NCBI GenBank assembly: GCA_020310875.1
Contig: CM035438.1
Coordinates: 91,526,807 to 91,590,806, forward strand
Direction of reading: 5' to 3'
DNA from: Ceratopteris richardii
Lineage: Eukaryota; Streptophyta; Polypodiopsida; Polypodiales; Pteridaceae
DNA: 64,000 bases
Part shown: positions 22,523 to 34,063 of the stretch, piece by piece
How the letters are laid out: each line of letters starts with the position of its first letter
How positions within the stretch are numbered: position 1 is the first letter of the stretch
The notes under the pieces: generated by a model
The model's database searches: none
What the model was told of the DNA's origin: nothing
Seen by the model: the letters and a program-made list of their open reading frames with translations, nothing else
Program-made: the position numbers and the translations under genes

Positions 22523-23761
22523 CACTTGTAAAATCTCTTGTTGAGAGAACTTTTTGTATTATCCCAAATTATTAATACAATCTTCGTCTTATTACATTTG
22601 TTCTCTAAAGTGTTTATCTCTTAATCTTTTTTTTTTGGAAGTTTATTTGTCTCCTAAGTATTTGAAAGTGTCTTTGTGTCTTTGCACATGAGTATCTTGG
22701 TCTTCCACACTCTTTATGAAGTTTAGAAAATATTTATTGTGTATGGAGTGTTTATTTTGTGCTTTAAATACTTGCAATGTCCTAGAGAGTAAAAAAAAGT
22801 CCTGCCATAGAAATGCAAGATTGGGCCATGCAAAATTTTTGCAAGGTCCAATCCCGCATTTTGTGGCATGCCTTTTTTCTGGCTATCCTTGGCCATCAAG
22901 CCACATTTTATGAAAATTGGAGCACATGGTAGGACTTAGTTGAGGTGCACTTCACGACAAGACCTTGTACAAGAGAGAAATAAAATTGATGCAAGTTTAC
23001 ATGTAAATATACCTTGATGCATGTTTAAATGCACTTATACCTATGCAATTGTGCTTTAGTGCATTCAAGAAGGCCTAAGAATGGGTAAGAAAGGATTTCC
23101 ATAGGAATGCATGTATACTTGGATTCTTGTGGCTCTTTTTTGCCATCCTTAGGCCCTTGGAATCCAATTGTGCTACATATAATTGCCTAACCAAAATTAC
23201 ATAGGTGGTCCCTTGCATTATTGTAGATAGGCACAAAAGATTTCTCAATGCCTTTAGACACCATTCATGAGGTTCCCTTGAGGGGAATAGTCCTTGTGGA
23301 CAATCACAAAGTCTTCCTTTGGCAATTTCCCAATGTAGTTTGCAAGGAAGAGCCACTACCATGGGCAACCCGGTCATCACCCACTCCTTGTTGTAAATTT
23401 ATAAAATTCAATTGCTTCCTACACATAGACAGTTAATGTGTACAAATACAAAACATAGTCAATCATAAAATTCATTAGATACTTACATCTTGAAGCCTAT
23501 CCTCATCCTCTACTCTTCCCATTGCATCTAGAGGAATGGAAGAGTGAGTCATGCCACTCTACTTCACGACATGTGATGTTGCGATATTCTTCTCTTAAGT
23601 TCTTTCTCTTGCTATAGCAGATCATCTTCATTGGCATTTTGGTTGGCATTACTCAAAATTTCCTTGCACACTAAGGTAATAATGTCTGCAATTGAATCAC
23701 CAAATCAAATGGTTGATTTTTCAATTCTATTGGAAGTTTTTTCCATGCAAACATCAGAGAT
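22523..23761. other. No supported gene
   Basis: AT-rich sequence. TTATTAATAC and TTTGTATTAT just after the H3-like stop could be eroded polyadenylation signals. Short frames at 22716-22913 (plus) and 23075-23380 (minus) show no domain or motif. Confidence 0.45.
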
Positions 23762-24528
23762 CTAAGAAAAAATGCTAAGGCATTCATCGAGGCCTAAACC
23801 AAATGCCTTCTCAATATTATGTAAAAATAAGAACTCATCTCCATCTATAAGAACCATGAAAAAAATTTCCATCTCTACTTTGGGTAGAGTAGGTTCCAAG
23901 GGCTCCAAGTTGGAGGGCATATGCTTTTGTGAAGTACTAGATTCATTCAATTTATCCACAATTCCATGTGGAAATTCTCTACTTATTATATCACTCTCTT
24001 CTAATAAGTTGATAGCTTCTATTTGAGGTTCCCTTTTATCATCTTCGAAACCCCAAGCAACAAATTAGGGTAGGTCCATGGGTGTAGGTTCAAGCTCCTC
24101 ATTGATAATGAAGATGGTTCTAGTAATGTAGGACATATTATTTTTTCCATCTTCCTCTTCTTATTGTAATGCTTGATTAATGGCACCATGTCATCTAACA
24201 GGTGCCCTATGTGCTCGACAATGGCCATGAAATGCTTTAGACGATTCGCAAAGGCCTCATCTCCTTTATGGATATGAAAATGGTCTTAAGGGACCCATTT
24301 TATCTCAAATGTTGGAATATCTATGGAGTATGATAGGATATAGAACTCCATATAATCAATAATCTCCTTGAGCACATCAAAGTTCATGGTTAGTGTTCCT
24401 TCAAGATTAGGGGCTCTACACGCTAGGTCATATAAATTTGTACGACCTTTGTAGTCTATTCTATCTAAGAACTCCATGAAAAGCTCTCGATGGGATTTGA
24501 CAAGAGTGGTAGGTATGGATGCAACCAT
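23762..24528 (-). pseudogene. Possible coding remnant of unknown family, minus strand
   Basis: Read from 24528 down, an open frame (80 codons) starts MVASIPTTLVKSHRELFMEF and contains CRAPNLEGTLTMNFDVLKEI. After a stop (at about 24286) it continues FHIHKGDEAFANRLKHF into the next frame MAIVEHIGHLLDDMVPLIKH (24228-24019). A further frame (23959-23762) reads LEPTLPKVEMEIFFMVLIDG. Together they suggest one former gene of more than 200 codons. I do not recognise it. It could belong with the exon-like stretch at 25018-25379. Confidence 0.35.
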
Positions 24529-25017
24529 TGCATGTGGGCATAGTATTCTATTGCCTTGAGAGAATCTCTAGCTCTTCGTGAGTGCAAATGTAAGAAATGA
24601 AGCACATAGAACCCATTTTTATAGCAGTTTCAAGTTTCAAAAGTGAGTGGGGCAAACTTTTAAAAGTACATAAGAAAATAGAAAAGTTAAAACATTAGTT
24701 TTGATGACAAAACAATGCATAAAACACCAAAAAATATCAATTTTTTTTTAATCCAAGAAAATGTTTAAGCATAACATAACAAAAAACAACATGATCAACC
24801 ACATTTCAAAGAATGAACATAGAAATTTTCCAGCCCAAAAGTTTTGAAATTACCATTGCAAATAACAAGGTATATACAATATATAACATATATTTTTTAT
24901 CCTACTTTTTACAAGTAAAGACTCTTGCAAGTGCAAATGCCATGAGGTAGAATGACTAGGATCCAAAAAGTGACACCATCAAGTTGCAAAATATCTATTA
25001 CAATGAGAGTTCAGCTC

Positions 25018-25379
25018 TATCTTTAATCCAATCTACAAGGACTTTAATTTTGTATTCTATTCTCCTTCCAATCTTTAACCAATTTATAAGAGATTGAAGT
25101 TATAGAACTGAAATAAGAAATAATGAAAAGATTACTTATATAAAAGCACAAAACATCTTTCACCTTATGTCCTTGTATTTTGAAGTTGGATTGAGTTAGT
25201 CCCTCAAAGCCCATAGTCACCAAGTGTTCTCTCACATTAGCCAAGGTCCAATGATGATTTACCAAAATAGTCTCCATTTCATCATTGAGCAATTTATGCT
25301 TAATTTCAAATGAGAGTAAATATCCCTCAGAACTTTGTAATTGGTATCCATTGGCAAAGTTTACACATCCAACTATCAT
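25018..25379 (-). pseudogene. Possible two-exon remnant of unknown family, minus strand
   Basis: An open stretch from 25379 reads MIVGCVNFANGYQLQSSEGY and then HHWTLANVREHLVTMGFEGL, ending FKIQGHK. It is followed by AAG|GTGAAAG and, about 60 bases later, by a pyrimidine-rich acceptor CTTATTTCAG (about 25109). After the acceptor, another frame reads INWLKIGRRIEYKIKVLVDW, then IKDRAELSL and a stop. The junction is out of frame, so either the splice guess is wrong or the gene is decayed. No family recognised. Confidence 0.35.
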
Positions 25380-27086
25380 AGTAGAATCTGATGTCCAATG
25401 AATTACAATGTTTCAAATATCAAAATCCTATAAATGTTCCACTTGTTTTACAAAGATATTTTTCATCTTTTGCAATTCCTTCTATCAAATACCCTGATTT
25501 TCACCTAGAAGACTTCCGACTTGCTCATATGTGATATGTTTACACATGAACATGGTGGAATTCTATTGGAATGAAAATCCTTGAAGTGGATGTACAAAAC
25601 AATGAATGGGAAAACACAATTGCAAACCTACACATCTAGAAACTTTTGTGAATTTCAAGGAGTTATGTATATCCATTTCCATCTTGTGCTTCAAAGATGA
25701 TATGGACCATATATTAGGTTTGGCCACTCCAAGCTAAGAAGAGAATCTACATCAATTCCTTCTAACCTTCCAAAACCACTCATTATAGAGGGTACAACAT
25801 ATCTATGTGTGTAAAAGAAAACTCTATCTGGAGAATTTGAGTAGGAGATACTTCTAGAAAGACTATTATACCAACATCTACATACAATGCCTAGAAACTA
25901 CTTGTAAGACTATGAAGTGGCTTCTCCTCCACCAAAGTAGAAGGAAATATAGCTAAAAAAAATAAAAGCATATCTAAATAGTTCAAAGATATATTCAACA
26001 CTATAAAACATAGAATATGGTAGTTCAATACTTACTATTGATAGAATATCTCATTCTAATAGAGTTTTCAAGTTTCATATTTGCCATTGTAAAAACATGT
26101 TGTACAATAGCAACCATCCCATTGTTTTTGTGCAGAGCTTCAATGATGCACTACAGAGAGAAAGTACTGGAAAAAGGATGAATTTTTAGGACCTAAGTAT
26201 GAAGATGCAAGTTTTAGAACGGAAATAACTCTTTTTTGAGTTTTTTTTGAAAAAATTCCTTCATTCTAGCTCAAAACATGCATGGATTTTAAATTTGGGG
26301 TCAAAAAGAGTACTTTTGACTCTAAAAAGTGATGAGGGGTCCATTCTCAAGCATTATGATGAGTTTTTTAAGTTTTTTAAAAAATTGAATTTTTGGGTCT
26401 AGCCATCCTTCTCTCTCTAGAGTCAACTTGTTAGATAAAGGATAAATTTTTTAAATCTCCCCCATCCAACCTAGTATTTTATAGGGTATAGCTGATTGTG
26501 TCCACCACCCTCTTTTGATTGGTCAATCCCTAATTAATCCTTAATCTAGAAGGCCCATGCAAGATTCATTTTTTTCCATAATGCCAAGTAATAAATGATT
26601 ATATAACATAAAAAAAAAAGATAATGTAGAAAAACAAAAAGTCACACATTTTTGAAGTCAAAATCCCTATCATTACAATCTTATTTTAAAATTAGAAAAG
26701 ATGTGAAGAGAAACATTTATATGGGGATATAAAGAATGCTGAATAATGTCTGAATCCATACCATTCAATGGATGATAAGTTTCTTCTTAACATACCTACC
26801 AAACCAACCATAAAACTAAATTATTAAGATCCAAAGAAGCATTATGGGTCATAGGTATAGCAACGATACTCAACTATTATCCATGTCACAACAAACACAT
26901 AACTAAAAAATCAAAATGAAACTTAAAAATAATCTAACGATTATTTATTTAAACTTCTTAAAGTTATAATAGTACATTTCACCATGCCCCTTTACTTTAT
27001 GTGTGTATGTGTTTATTTTCAAGTCTCTAAAGAACAAAAAAACAAAAGTTCAACACTCAAATCTTTGTAATCAAAAGTGACAAGTT
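25380..27086. other. AT-rich DNA, no gene recognised
   Basis: About 1.7 kb with many A/T runs and stops in all frames. Nothing recognisable precedes the LINE target duplication at 27087. Confidence 0.5.
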
Positions 27087-27420
27087 AAAAAAGGAATGGA
27101 TTGGATCTCTCTTGATTAACAATGCCCTCCATAGAATCTCTCACAGTTGGCGAGGTAGGGTTTTCATTCGTTCCTACTCGTCTCTGACTGTGGTATACAT
27201 CCAAGCTCATAGTAAGCTCTCCCGTCTCAGAGGTCACTTCCTTATTTAGATGTAGAGCTGAAATAGTCTCAGCTGGTGCATGTGCCTCCCTCGAAAGGGG
27301 CAGGCATGGCTCTAGAATATGTGCTTCAAAATGGCTTGTCGCGGTTTAGTACCAACCAACAAGAAGATGCATTGTGGGAATCCCCTAGAGATGGAGTTCA
27401 ATATCCAAACCTAAACTAGC

Positions 27421-28892
27421 TTGGTAATGAAAGCTCTTCTTCCAAACCATTCTTCGCATAAGTGGTACATAACATTGGACATGTTTTCCAACCCGCTTTT
27501 CAATGATGGAGGTAACTCTACAAACCCTAAAGCTAATATTTCTTTTAGTGCCAAGGGGGAAGAAAAAGTGCATGAGGAGAGGGGTAACATTGAGATAGAT
27601 GAAGTTATTGAAGATCTTGATGATAGAACCCTTATCATTGATAGGTTATCGCTTAATAAGTGGCATGACCAACTTCACGAGCATGTGGTCATTGGGATCT
27701 ATCATGGCCCCAGGCCTACCCAAGATACTCTTAAATGGTGGATTAAAGTCAACTAGGAAAGTCGAGGGTTGTATGTTAAGCATGATCAATTCTTGCCAAA
27801 CAATTATTATCTTTTCTTTTTTGATAATGCTAATAGTGCTATGCAAATTATAATTGAAGGACACTGGATCATCAAGAACACATCCATCTCCTTTTTTAAG
27901 AGGAATCTTGGATTTAACGCAAGGGGACCCAAACCAACTAGGGTCCCAATGTGGGTGGAATTCTCAGATCTTCGAGTCAAATTTTACCCCTAGGTTAATA
28001 ACCGTAAGGTTTTAGGTCAAATGACTAATAATGGTATAAATCCTAAGTGGGACCCCCAAATCATGGTAGAAATTGATGAAGCTCAAGACATTAAGTCCAC
28101 CTTGATCATTAAAGATTCAGATGGCTGTAAACTTCATGAACAAAAGATAGTTTATAAGAACCTGCCCAATGCTTGCTTCCATTGCTATAGACAAGGACAT
28201 TTGATTAAAGAGTGCCCTCTATTGAAACCCAAAGGAAATGAGTTTAATACTAACAATGAGTGAAGTAATAAGGATAAGATTAACTTCGGACTTAAAGAAA
28301 ATAATAAAGGTAGTCAATGTTCTTTTAAAAAGGTTGTCCATAAGTCTTACAAAAGAAAAACTCTAACTGGAATCAGGAAAACAAAATTTTGTTGAGCATC
28401 TTTAATCCCCTTCTGGATTGATTCTGAAGATAGTAACGTGTTGGAATCTGATGGTTTGAAAGGAGAGGGTTCAAATAACTCTTAAAATCATGAACTCAAC
28501 AAAACCCCAAAAGAAGTTGTGAATAATAAAAGAAATATTGGTGATAATGTTCGGACTAACCAAAATGAGCATGCAGATCTAGAATGGAACATAGTTACAA
28601 GGAAAAAAAACTGAACATTTGGAATGAGAGCTGTCGTTATAGTTCTTTTAAACATTCTTCTATTGATGAGGAACACCCTATGCACACAGGTAACAACACT
28701 ACTTTCACTAATCAATTGAATAAAAAAGATAAAGAAAAGATGGATTCTTACCATTCATGTAATGAGGATGTCCCCATGAATCCTATGGAGGTCATTAAAA
28801 CCTCTGACCTTGATTCAAGTAAACCCAAAAGAAAGGATCCAACTAGGGTCTCTCGTTCGATTCGTAAAATGACTAAGAGTTATAAGAAATAA
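27421..28892 (+). pseudogene. LINE ORF1 (RNA-binding protein with zinc knuckle)
   Basis: Frame 1 stays readable from 27421 to about 28614 despite stops at 27754, 27991 and 28261, then frame 3 continues from 28584 to 28892. The middle part (LHEHVVIGIYHGPRPTQDTL, then NANSAMQIIIEGHWIIKN and GPKPTRVPMWVEF) matches the DUF4283-type domain of plant L1 ORF1 proteins. A CCHC knuckle follows near 28172: CFHCYRQGHLIKEC, with all four ligands intact. The C-terminus is Lys/Ser-rich. ORF1 proteins coat LINE RNA in ribonucleoprotein particles. Confidence 0.88.
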
Positions 28893-28972
28893 CTATTGGT
28901 TTTGTTTCTCTATCTTGGCTGTTGCTTTCCTGCAGGTGTTATTTGTTTGTTGTGCATTCATCTTTTCAGCTT

Positions 28973-31900
28973 ATGGATCTTTTCAATATGATTTCTTTAA
29001 ATGTCAAGGGGCTCACTGACCTTGTAAGAGCTAAAGTGTTGTACAATTGGTTTAGGGATTTATCTTTGTCTCCTAACTTGATCTGACTACAAGAAGTTAA
29101 AGTTAATTATTTCAAACTTCAAGCTAATCTTAAAATTGTTACCTCGAAGCACTTTTGATATGTTACCTCTCACTTTGGCAGTAAAGGAGGAGCAGCCACG
29201 CATATAGTCCTTGAGATCAAATATCTAGTCTCTAATATTTCTCTTAACCAATCCAACCAATGGATTGCCCGAAAGTGTTGTTGGCCTCTTAATTTCACCA
29301 TGCTCAATGTTTATACCACTAACAATCATTGTGATAGAACTAGGTGCTGGAATGAGATTTCTAAGAGCGATGGTGATGTCATTTTAGTAGATGATTTTAA
29401 TATGATCATTGATGCTTGTGACAGAGGTGGTAAGAAAGTCAATGTCATTTTTGGTAGGTAAAAAGCTACCTGGTTTGATATGGTTAATTGCTTAAATTTG
29501 GTGGATATTTCTATTAACTTGGGTCATACTTGGGCGACCAATAACTACAATAATCCTTTCGGCTAGACTTGACAAATGCTATATGAAATCCATCAGAGTG
29601 CAAGAGATTGGATAATACTCTGTTAAGATTAATGCTTCCTTGCAGCTTTCTGATCATGTCCCCTTATGATCAACCTTTACAATAACAACCCTAACTTTAA
29701 GGCTGGCTGGATTCATCTTGATTCTTCCCTTCTTGAAATTCCATGTATCATAGATAAGAGTGAGAACATTTTTTGGAATCATTTCAAAGATGCTAGGTCC
29801 CCTATGCTTGCTTGGAAAAAAGCTACTAAAGAGATCCAACATCTCCTTACCCATTATAAACACTTGGCCAAGGAAATCAGGGCCAAAAGAAGGATGATGA
29901 TTATCAAAGAAATAGAAGATTTGTAAAAATTACAATCATTTTATTCAGAGGGTCATGGAACTTCAAGATCGATTAAGGTTGGAAGACTACCTTCTTGCTT
30001 CTAGTGGCCTTGCCTCTTCAAGGGAATTTTGGACTGGTAAGGTTGAGAAACCTAACAAATATATGTCCGATATGATGAAAAAGAAGAGGCAAAAGATTTC
30101 ATTCCTATGCTCAAGAAGAGTTCATGTGGACATGCTAAAGATATCAATGAGAATTCATAGGAGGCTGTATGCTTGTTTACTAATGTTTTATCTAGGCCTC
30201 CCAAGTGGGGGGGGGGGGGGGCTTTTTCTCTCTTCATCAATTCTAGAGTTATTAAGATTATTCAAAAAAAGGGACCCAATGATGACTTAAACAATTGGAG
30301 ACCTATTTCTTGTTTGAGTTTTATCCACTAATTTTTTTCTCCTTCCTTGGCCAGGATACTTAGTCCCTTGATGGATAGGATTATTCTACTCGAACAAAAA
30401 ATCATCTCCATTTGGGATGAAGTTGATTTTGCAAGAGAAACTCACCAGGAATTTTTTTCTTCAAAATTAACTTTAATAAAGCTTATGACAGGATGGACTG
30501 AAAGTTCATCCTCTAGCCTCTCCTTGATTTAGGAGCAGGAAGAAACTTCATAAGATATGTTAGTACCCTTTTTGGCAATGCCAATTCTAGAATCACCATT
30601 AATGGCCACCTTTCTAGCTCCTTCAAAATTCAAAGTTCTATTAGACAAGGATGCCCCTAGCTCCTCTCCTTTTTGCCATAGCTAGTGATGCCTTAGGTTG
30701 GCTTGTCAAGGATTGCATGAATAATGAACAAATTCAAGACATTGATATTCAAGGGTCTCCCTCCCAGCTCGGGTTCTAGATGTTTGCTGATGATACTAAT
30801 ATCATTCTCAAAGCTAATGATGTTTTTACTGAAACTTTTCTGAAATGTATGAACACTTTCTGTTTGGCTAGTGGGTCTATTGTTAATCATCACAAAATTG
30901 CTTTGACTAGTGGGTTTATTTTTACAAAATTGATTTGTATGCCTCCAATCATCACACTCCCCTATGTGTTCTCAACAACAATTCTAAAATTATTCAAGAA
31001 GGAACCATCTTGAGATTGCTTGGTATTCATATGGGTTTTGGTGTTACATTTGAGCAAACATGGGATTAGGTGCTTAAAAAATTTAGAACTAAGGTTTTTA
31101 AATGGATTGGTCTTCAACACAATCTGTCACATAGGATCTTTGTTTTGAATCATTATACTTTTCCCTCTACGATCTACTTTTTATCTTGCTGGAAACCTAA
31201 AAAAGCAGATGACTCAATTGGTTGCTCTTGATAGAAGATTTCTTTGGGGAGGAATTAGTGTGGATAGTAAAATTCCTAAAGTAGCTTGGTCTCTATGTTG
31301 CATGAAGAAGGAGGAAGGGGGCCTTGACATTCTCTATCCTGCCAGAATGGCACCATGATGTCTATAGAGTGGATCATGAGAGCTACTCAATCTTCTGATT
31401 TTTGAGCTTCACTAATTAAAAGACATTGCAATCTTTTTTATGTTTCAAGTTATAAAGCTTGGAATAACCTTAACATTTGGGATATTTTTTCTTCTCCTTA
31501 TGATGTGGTGCCCACATGAACTAGACTTTGTGTCAATATGTGGAATGCTTGGGGACAAGTTAAAAGGGGTTATATGTTAAGTTTTGATTTTGATACTAAC
31601 CTTTGGTTCTTCATTCAGGGCTCTATATGGGTTGGTTGAAAGTCCCATCGAGACCAACAGAATATTGGTATCAGGGAAAATAAGTATAGAAAGCTAGGAT
31701 TCGACACATTGGCTAGCTTAACCCACAATGGTGAGCTACTCTCTGACTAGTGCATATTAAGTATTACTAACTTGTCCTCTCACTATAAACATATGCTTTT
31801 GGGTGCAAAAAGAGTTCTTGCTTACTGGCTGAGGAAATGGCACAATCAAAAGCAAGTCAGTTTAGCAAAAGTGACAGCTGATATGTTTCAGAAGTTCAAA

Positions 31901-32500
31901 TCTCAAGTCATATCTATTGATACTATTTCTGACAAGCTGAATAGGAGATGGAATCTAAATTGGAGCCCCAAATAGTGGAAGTATAGATTCTATTGTATCT
32001 GGGCCTTCCCCTTCTCCAATAAGTACTCTTTGTGTTAGTGGCTCATCATGCATGGAGGAGCGTAGATTGGTACCAAGGCAAGAAAATTAAATTGATGCAG
32101 GCACGTGTCCATTTTGTGGTAGTGTGGAGGATCTTTCCCACCTATTCAATAACTTTTGGCATGCTAAAAAATACCGGAGTATCTTGGACAACTACAACAA
32201 AAGATGCAGTTTTCATCAACTTGGATTGCAAGAGACTCTATTGAGAGTCTGTACGAGAATGGATGTCCCCCTATGGCACATTTGGAGATCTATCATTTTG
32301 TGGAACATATGGAATAGTAGAAATCAAAAGTTGTATAACTCATGAAAAAAGGATTTTACCTTTTCATGTATTTTTGAGATGAAAAAAGTAGCCAAAAAGT
32401 GTATCATCCTAATTCGGGATACCCCTCTTGAGAATTACAATACATATGCTTTGCTTTGTAAAATCAAATACCATAAATGGAGGAAACCCTTCTAGCTTTG
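28973..32500 (+). pseudogene. LINE ORF2 (endonuclease, reverse transcriptase)
   Basis: From 28973 frame 2 reads MDLFNMISLNVKGLTD, the start of the apurinic endonuclease domain. The domain continues with LQEVK (catalytic Glu, near 29090), VDDFNMIIDA (the DxN motif, about 29390) and SDHVPL (about 29650). Reverse transcriptase blocks follow: NWRPISCLS (about 30295), IRQGCPLA (about 30640) and MFADDTNIIL at 30781, where ADD is the active site. LRLLGIHMGF and FKWIGLQHNLSHRIF mark the thumb region. The end (about 32000-32500) resembles the zinc-binding reverse-transcriptase C-terminus (VEDLSHLFNN), then WHIWRSIILWNIWNSRN. Many stops and frame changes, plus a G15 run at 30207, kill the frame. The enzyme would nick target DNA and copy LINE RNA in place. 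Confidence 0.9.
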
Positions 32501-32587
32501 TACGCTATCCCTAGATTCCTGATGTGTACGCTAAAATACCATAAATGGAGGAAACCCTTCTAGCTTTGTACGCTATCCCTAGATTCC
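32466..32587. repeat. 54-bp direct duplication inside the LINE 3' end
   Basis: Two identical 54-base copies (32466-32519 and 32534-32587) start AAATACCATAAATGGAGGAA and are separated by 14 bases. They duplicate the last ORF2 codons (KYHKWRKPF) and part of the tail. It may be specific to this copy or inherited by a subfamily. Confidence 0.95.
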
Positions 32588-32699
32588 CTGGATTGATACT
32601 CCCTTGTGGCTGATTGGTGGGGGCCTGCCCACTTCAGTCTTGTACATTTTCTGTATTAATATTTGATTACTTTGTCTTGCTCAAAAAAAAGGAATGGAT

Positions 32700-34050
32700 C
32701 CCCCGTGAACGGGATGATGAGTTAACTAGTTATTTATCTCATATTAATGTTCATGTATCTTTTTTCCTCTTAATTTATGGAAGAAAAAAGAAATTATTTA
32801 GACATATGCTTATTGGACATCAAGGACAGAACCTTATTCTATAACTTCTTTCGCTACTGAATTTCACTCAAATTAGGAGGATCTTCCAGGATTTACATTA
32901 ACCGATCATGGTAGCATGATTCAGCTGATACTGCTACATTCCTCGGCAAAAGCTTTGCAAGCTTCGTGTTGGCGGATGAGGAGTTCAGGATTTCAACCCT
33001 TTCTTGCTGAGAAGACACCAACAGACAATGCTAACTAGCATAAAAGCAGGGCTGCGTACATTTTTTGAATGTCCTTTAAAAGCCATCACAATACACTTCA
33101 TGCTTGAAGATCACCAACTAATAGTGACATAGCCTTTATTTACCTTCAAGATAGCATCGTAGGTACCCACAATCCAGCTGTCTTACAGATATTTCCGAAG
33201 TTTCGACCTTTTCCATGCTTGCAGAGCATGTGGTCCGGTCATCGATAACACCAGCGCATGATTCAATGCTAGATCCTTGTCATGGGATTCCCGGACAACG
33301 CTACTCAAAATGTTGGACACACTGAAGACCGCTTGAATAGAGAAGCCAAAAGCATGCCCAGAAGGTGAGTGGCCTATTACTTCTTGACTTCCGAGTATCA
33401 ATATCGTAGTGCATTGAAGGTGTTGCGGAATGTGCGCTCATGCGTTGAGAATGTTGCACAATGATGCGTGGCTTTCTTGTGAACGTGATTGCTTTTTGAC
33501 CAGAAAAGCAAGAAAAAGAAAAGGAAAAACAATACGAGGATGCGCAATATGAGGGCGGCCGAGGGGGGACAAAAAGGGCTCCTCCACGTGAGACCAATGA
33601 GTGGGAGATCTCGAAAGGTGCATGGTTGATGAGACTTTGAATGACAACAGAGGACAAATGTGTCGCCATTGAAAGAGTCATCTTCTGTGGAGGACCCAAA
33701 ATGACACTTCGAATGGTAGAACGGTTTGTCGGTTATCGAGTATCTGGCAAATGCTCTACAGCTCGAGTTCTACTGGAACATCAGAGAGATATGCTGAAAA
33801 TTTCATACATTGCCTTGACATATTCTGCCTGGCCAGTGATTCTGTTGTTAATCATACTCAAACATCACAGCTAAAAGCCTCTATTAAGAAAAATATGTTG
33901 CCTCTTTGCGACATCAGGATGCCATAAAAGGTTAAGGATTTTTTCTTTGACAAAAACATTTTAAATTATAAATAAGGAATACAAGAAATTCATAGAGGAA
34001 AAAAAAAGAAAGAAAATTACAAAGGAAACTAAAATTGTTTAAAAAAAAGA
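32700..34050. other. No supported gene; more GC-balanced stretch
   Basis: About 32880-33880 has more even composition than the surrounding DNA and two longer minus-strand frames (33183-33401 and 33301-33699, 132 codons). Neither shows a family motif, and they overlap in different frames. It may be unique host DNA. A-rich runs at 34000-34050 precede the LINE insertion. Confidence 0.4.
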
Positions 34051-34063
34051 TACTTGGAAAGAG

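Larger units (their letters stand above)
27102..32684 (+). mobile_element. Near full-length L1-type LINE (family A) with target-site duplication
   Basis: The element spans about 5.6 kb. AAAAAAGGAATGGAT flanks it at 27087-27101 and 32685-32699; the GGAATGGAT part is the informative duplication, since the As merge with the A tail. The order is 5' untranslated region (to 27420), ORF1 (27421-28892), ORF2 (28973 to about 32500), a short 3' tail ending TCTTGCTC and eight As. ORF2 has endonuclease, reverse transcriptase and a C-terminal region. Stops and frameshifts run throughout, so it is inactive. A 54-bp internal duplication lies at 32466-32587, and a 15-G run at 30207-30221 disrupts ORF2. Full length is notable because most LINE copies are 5' truncated, as the other copies here are. 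Confidence 0.93.

Noticed and set aside
33301..33699. 132-codon minus frame as a gene
   Set aside because: No domain or motif, and it overlaps another minus frame; it may be unique DNA but coding is unsupported.
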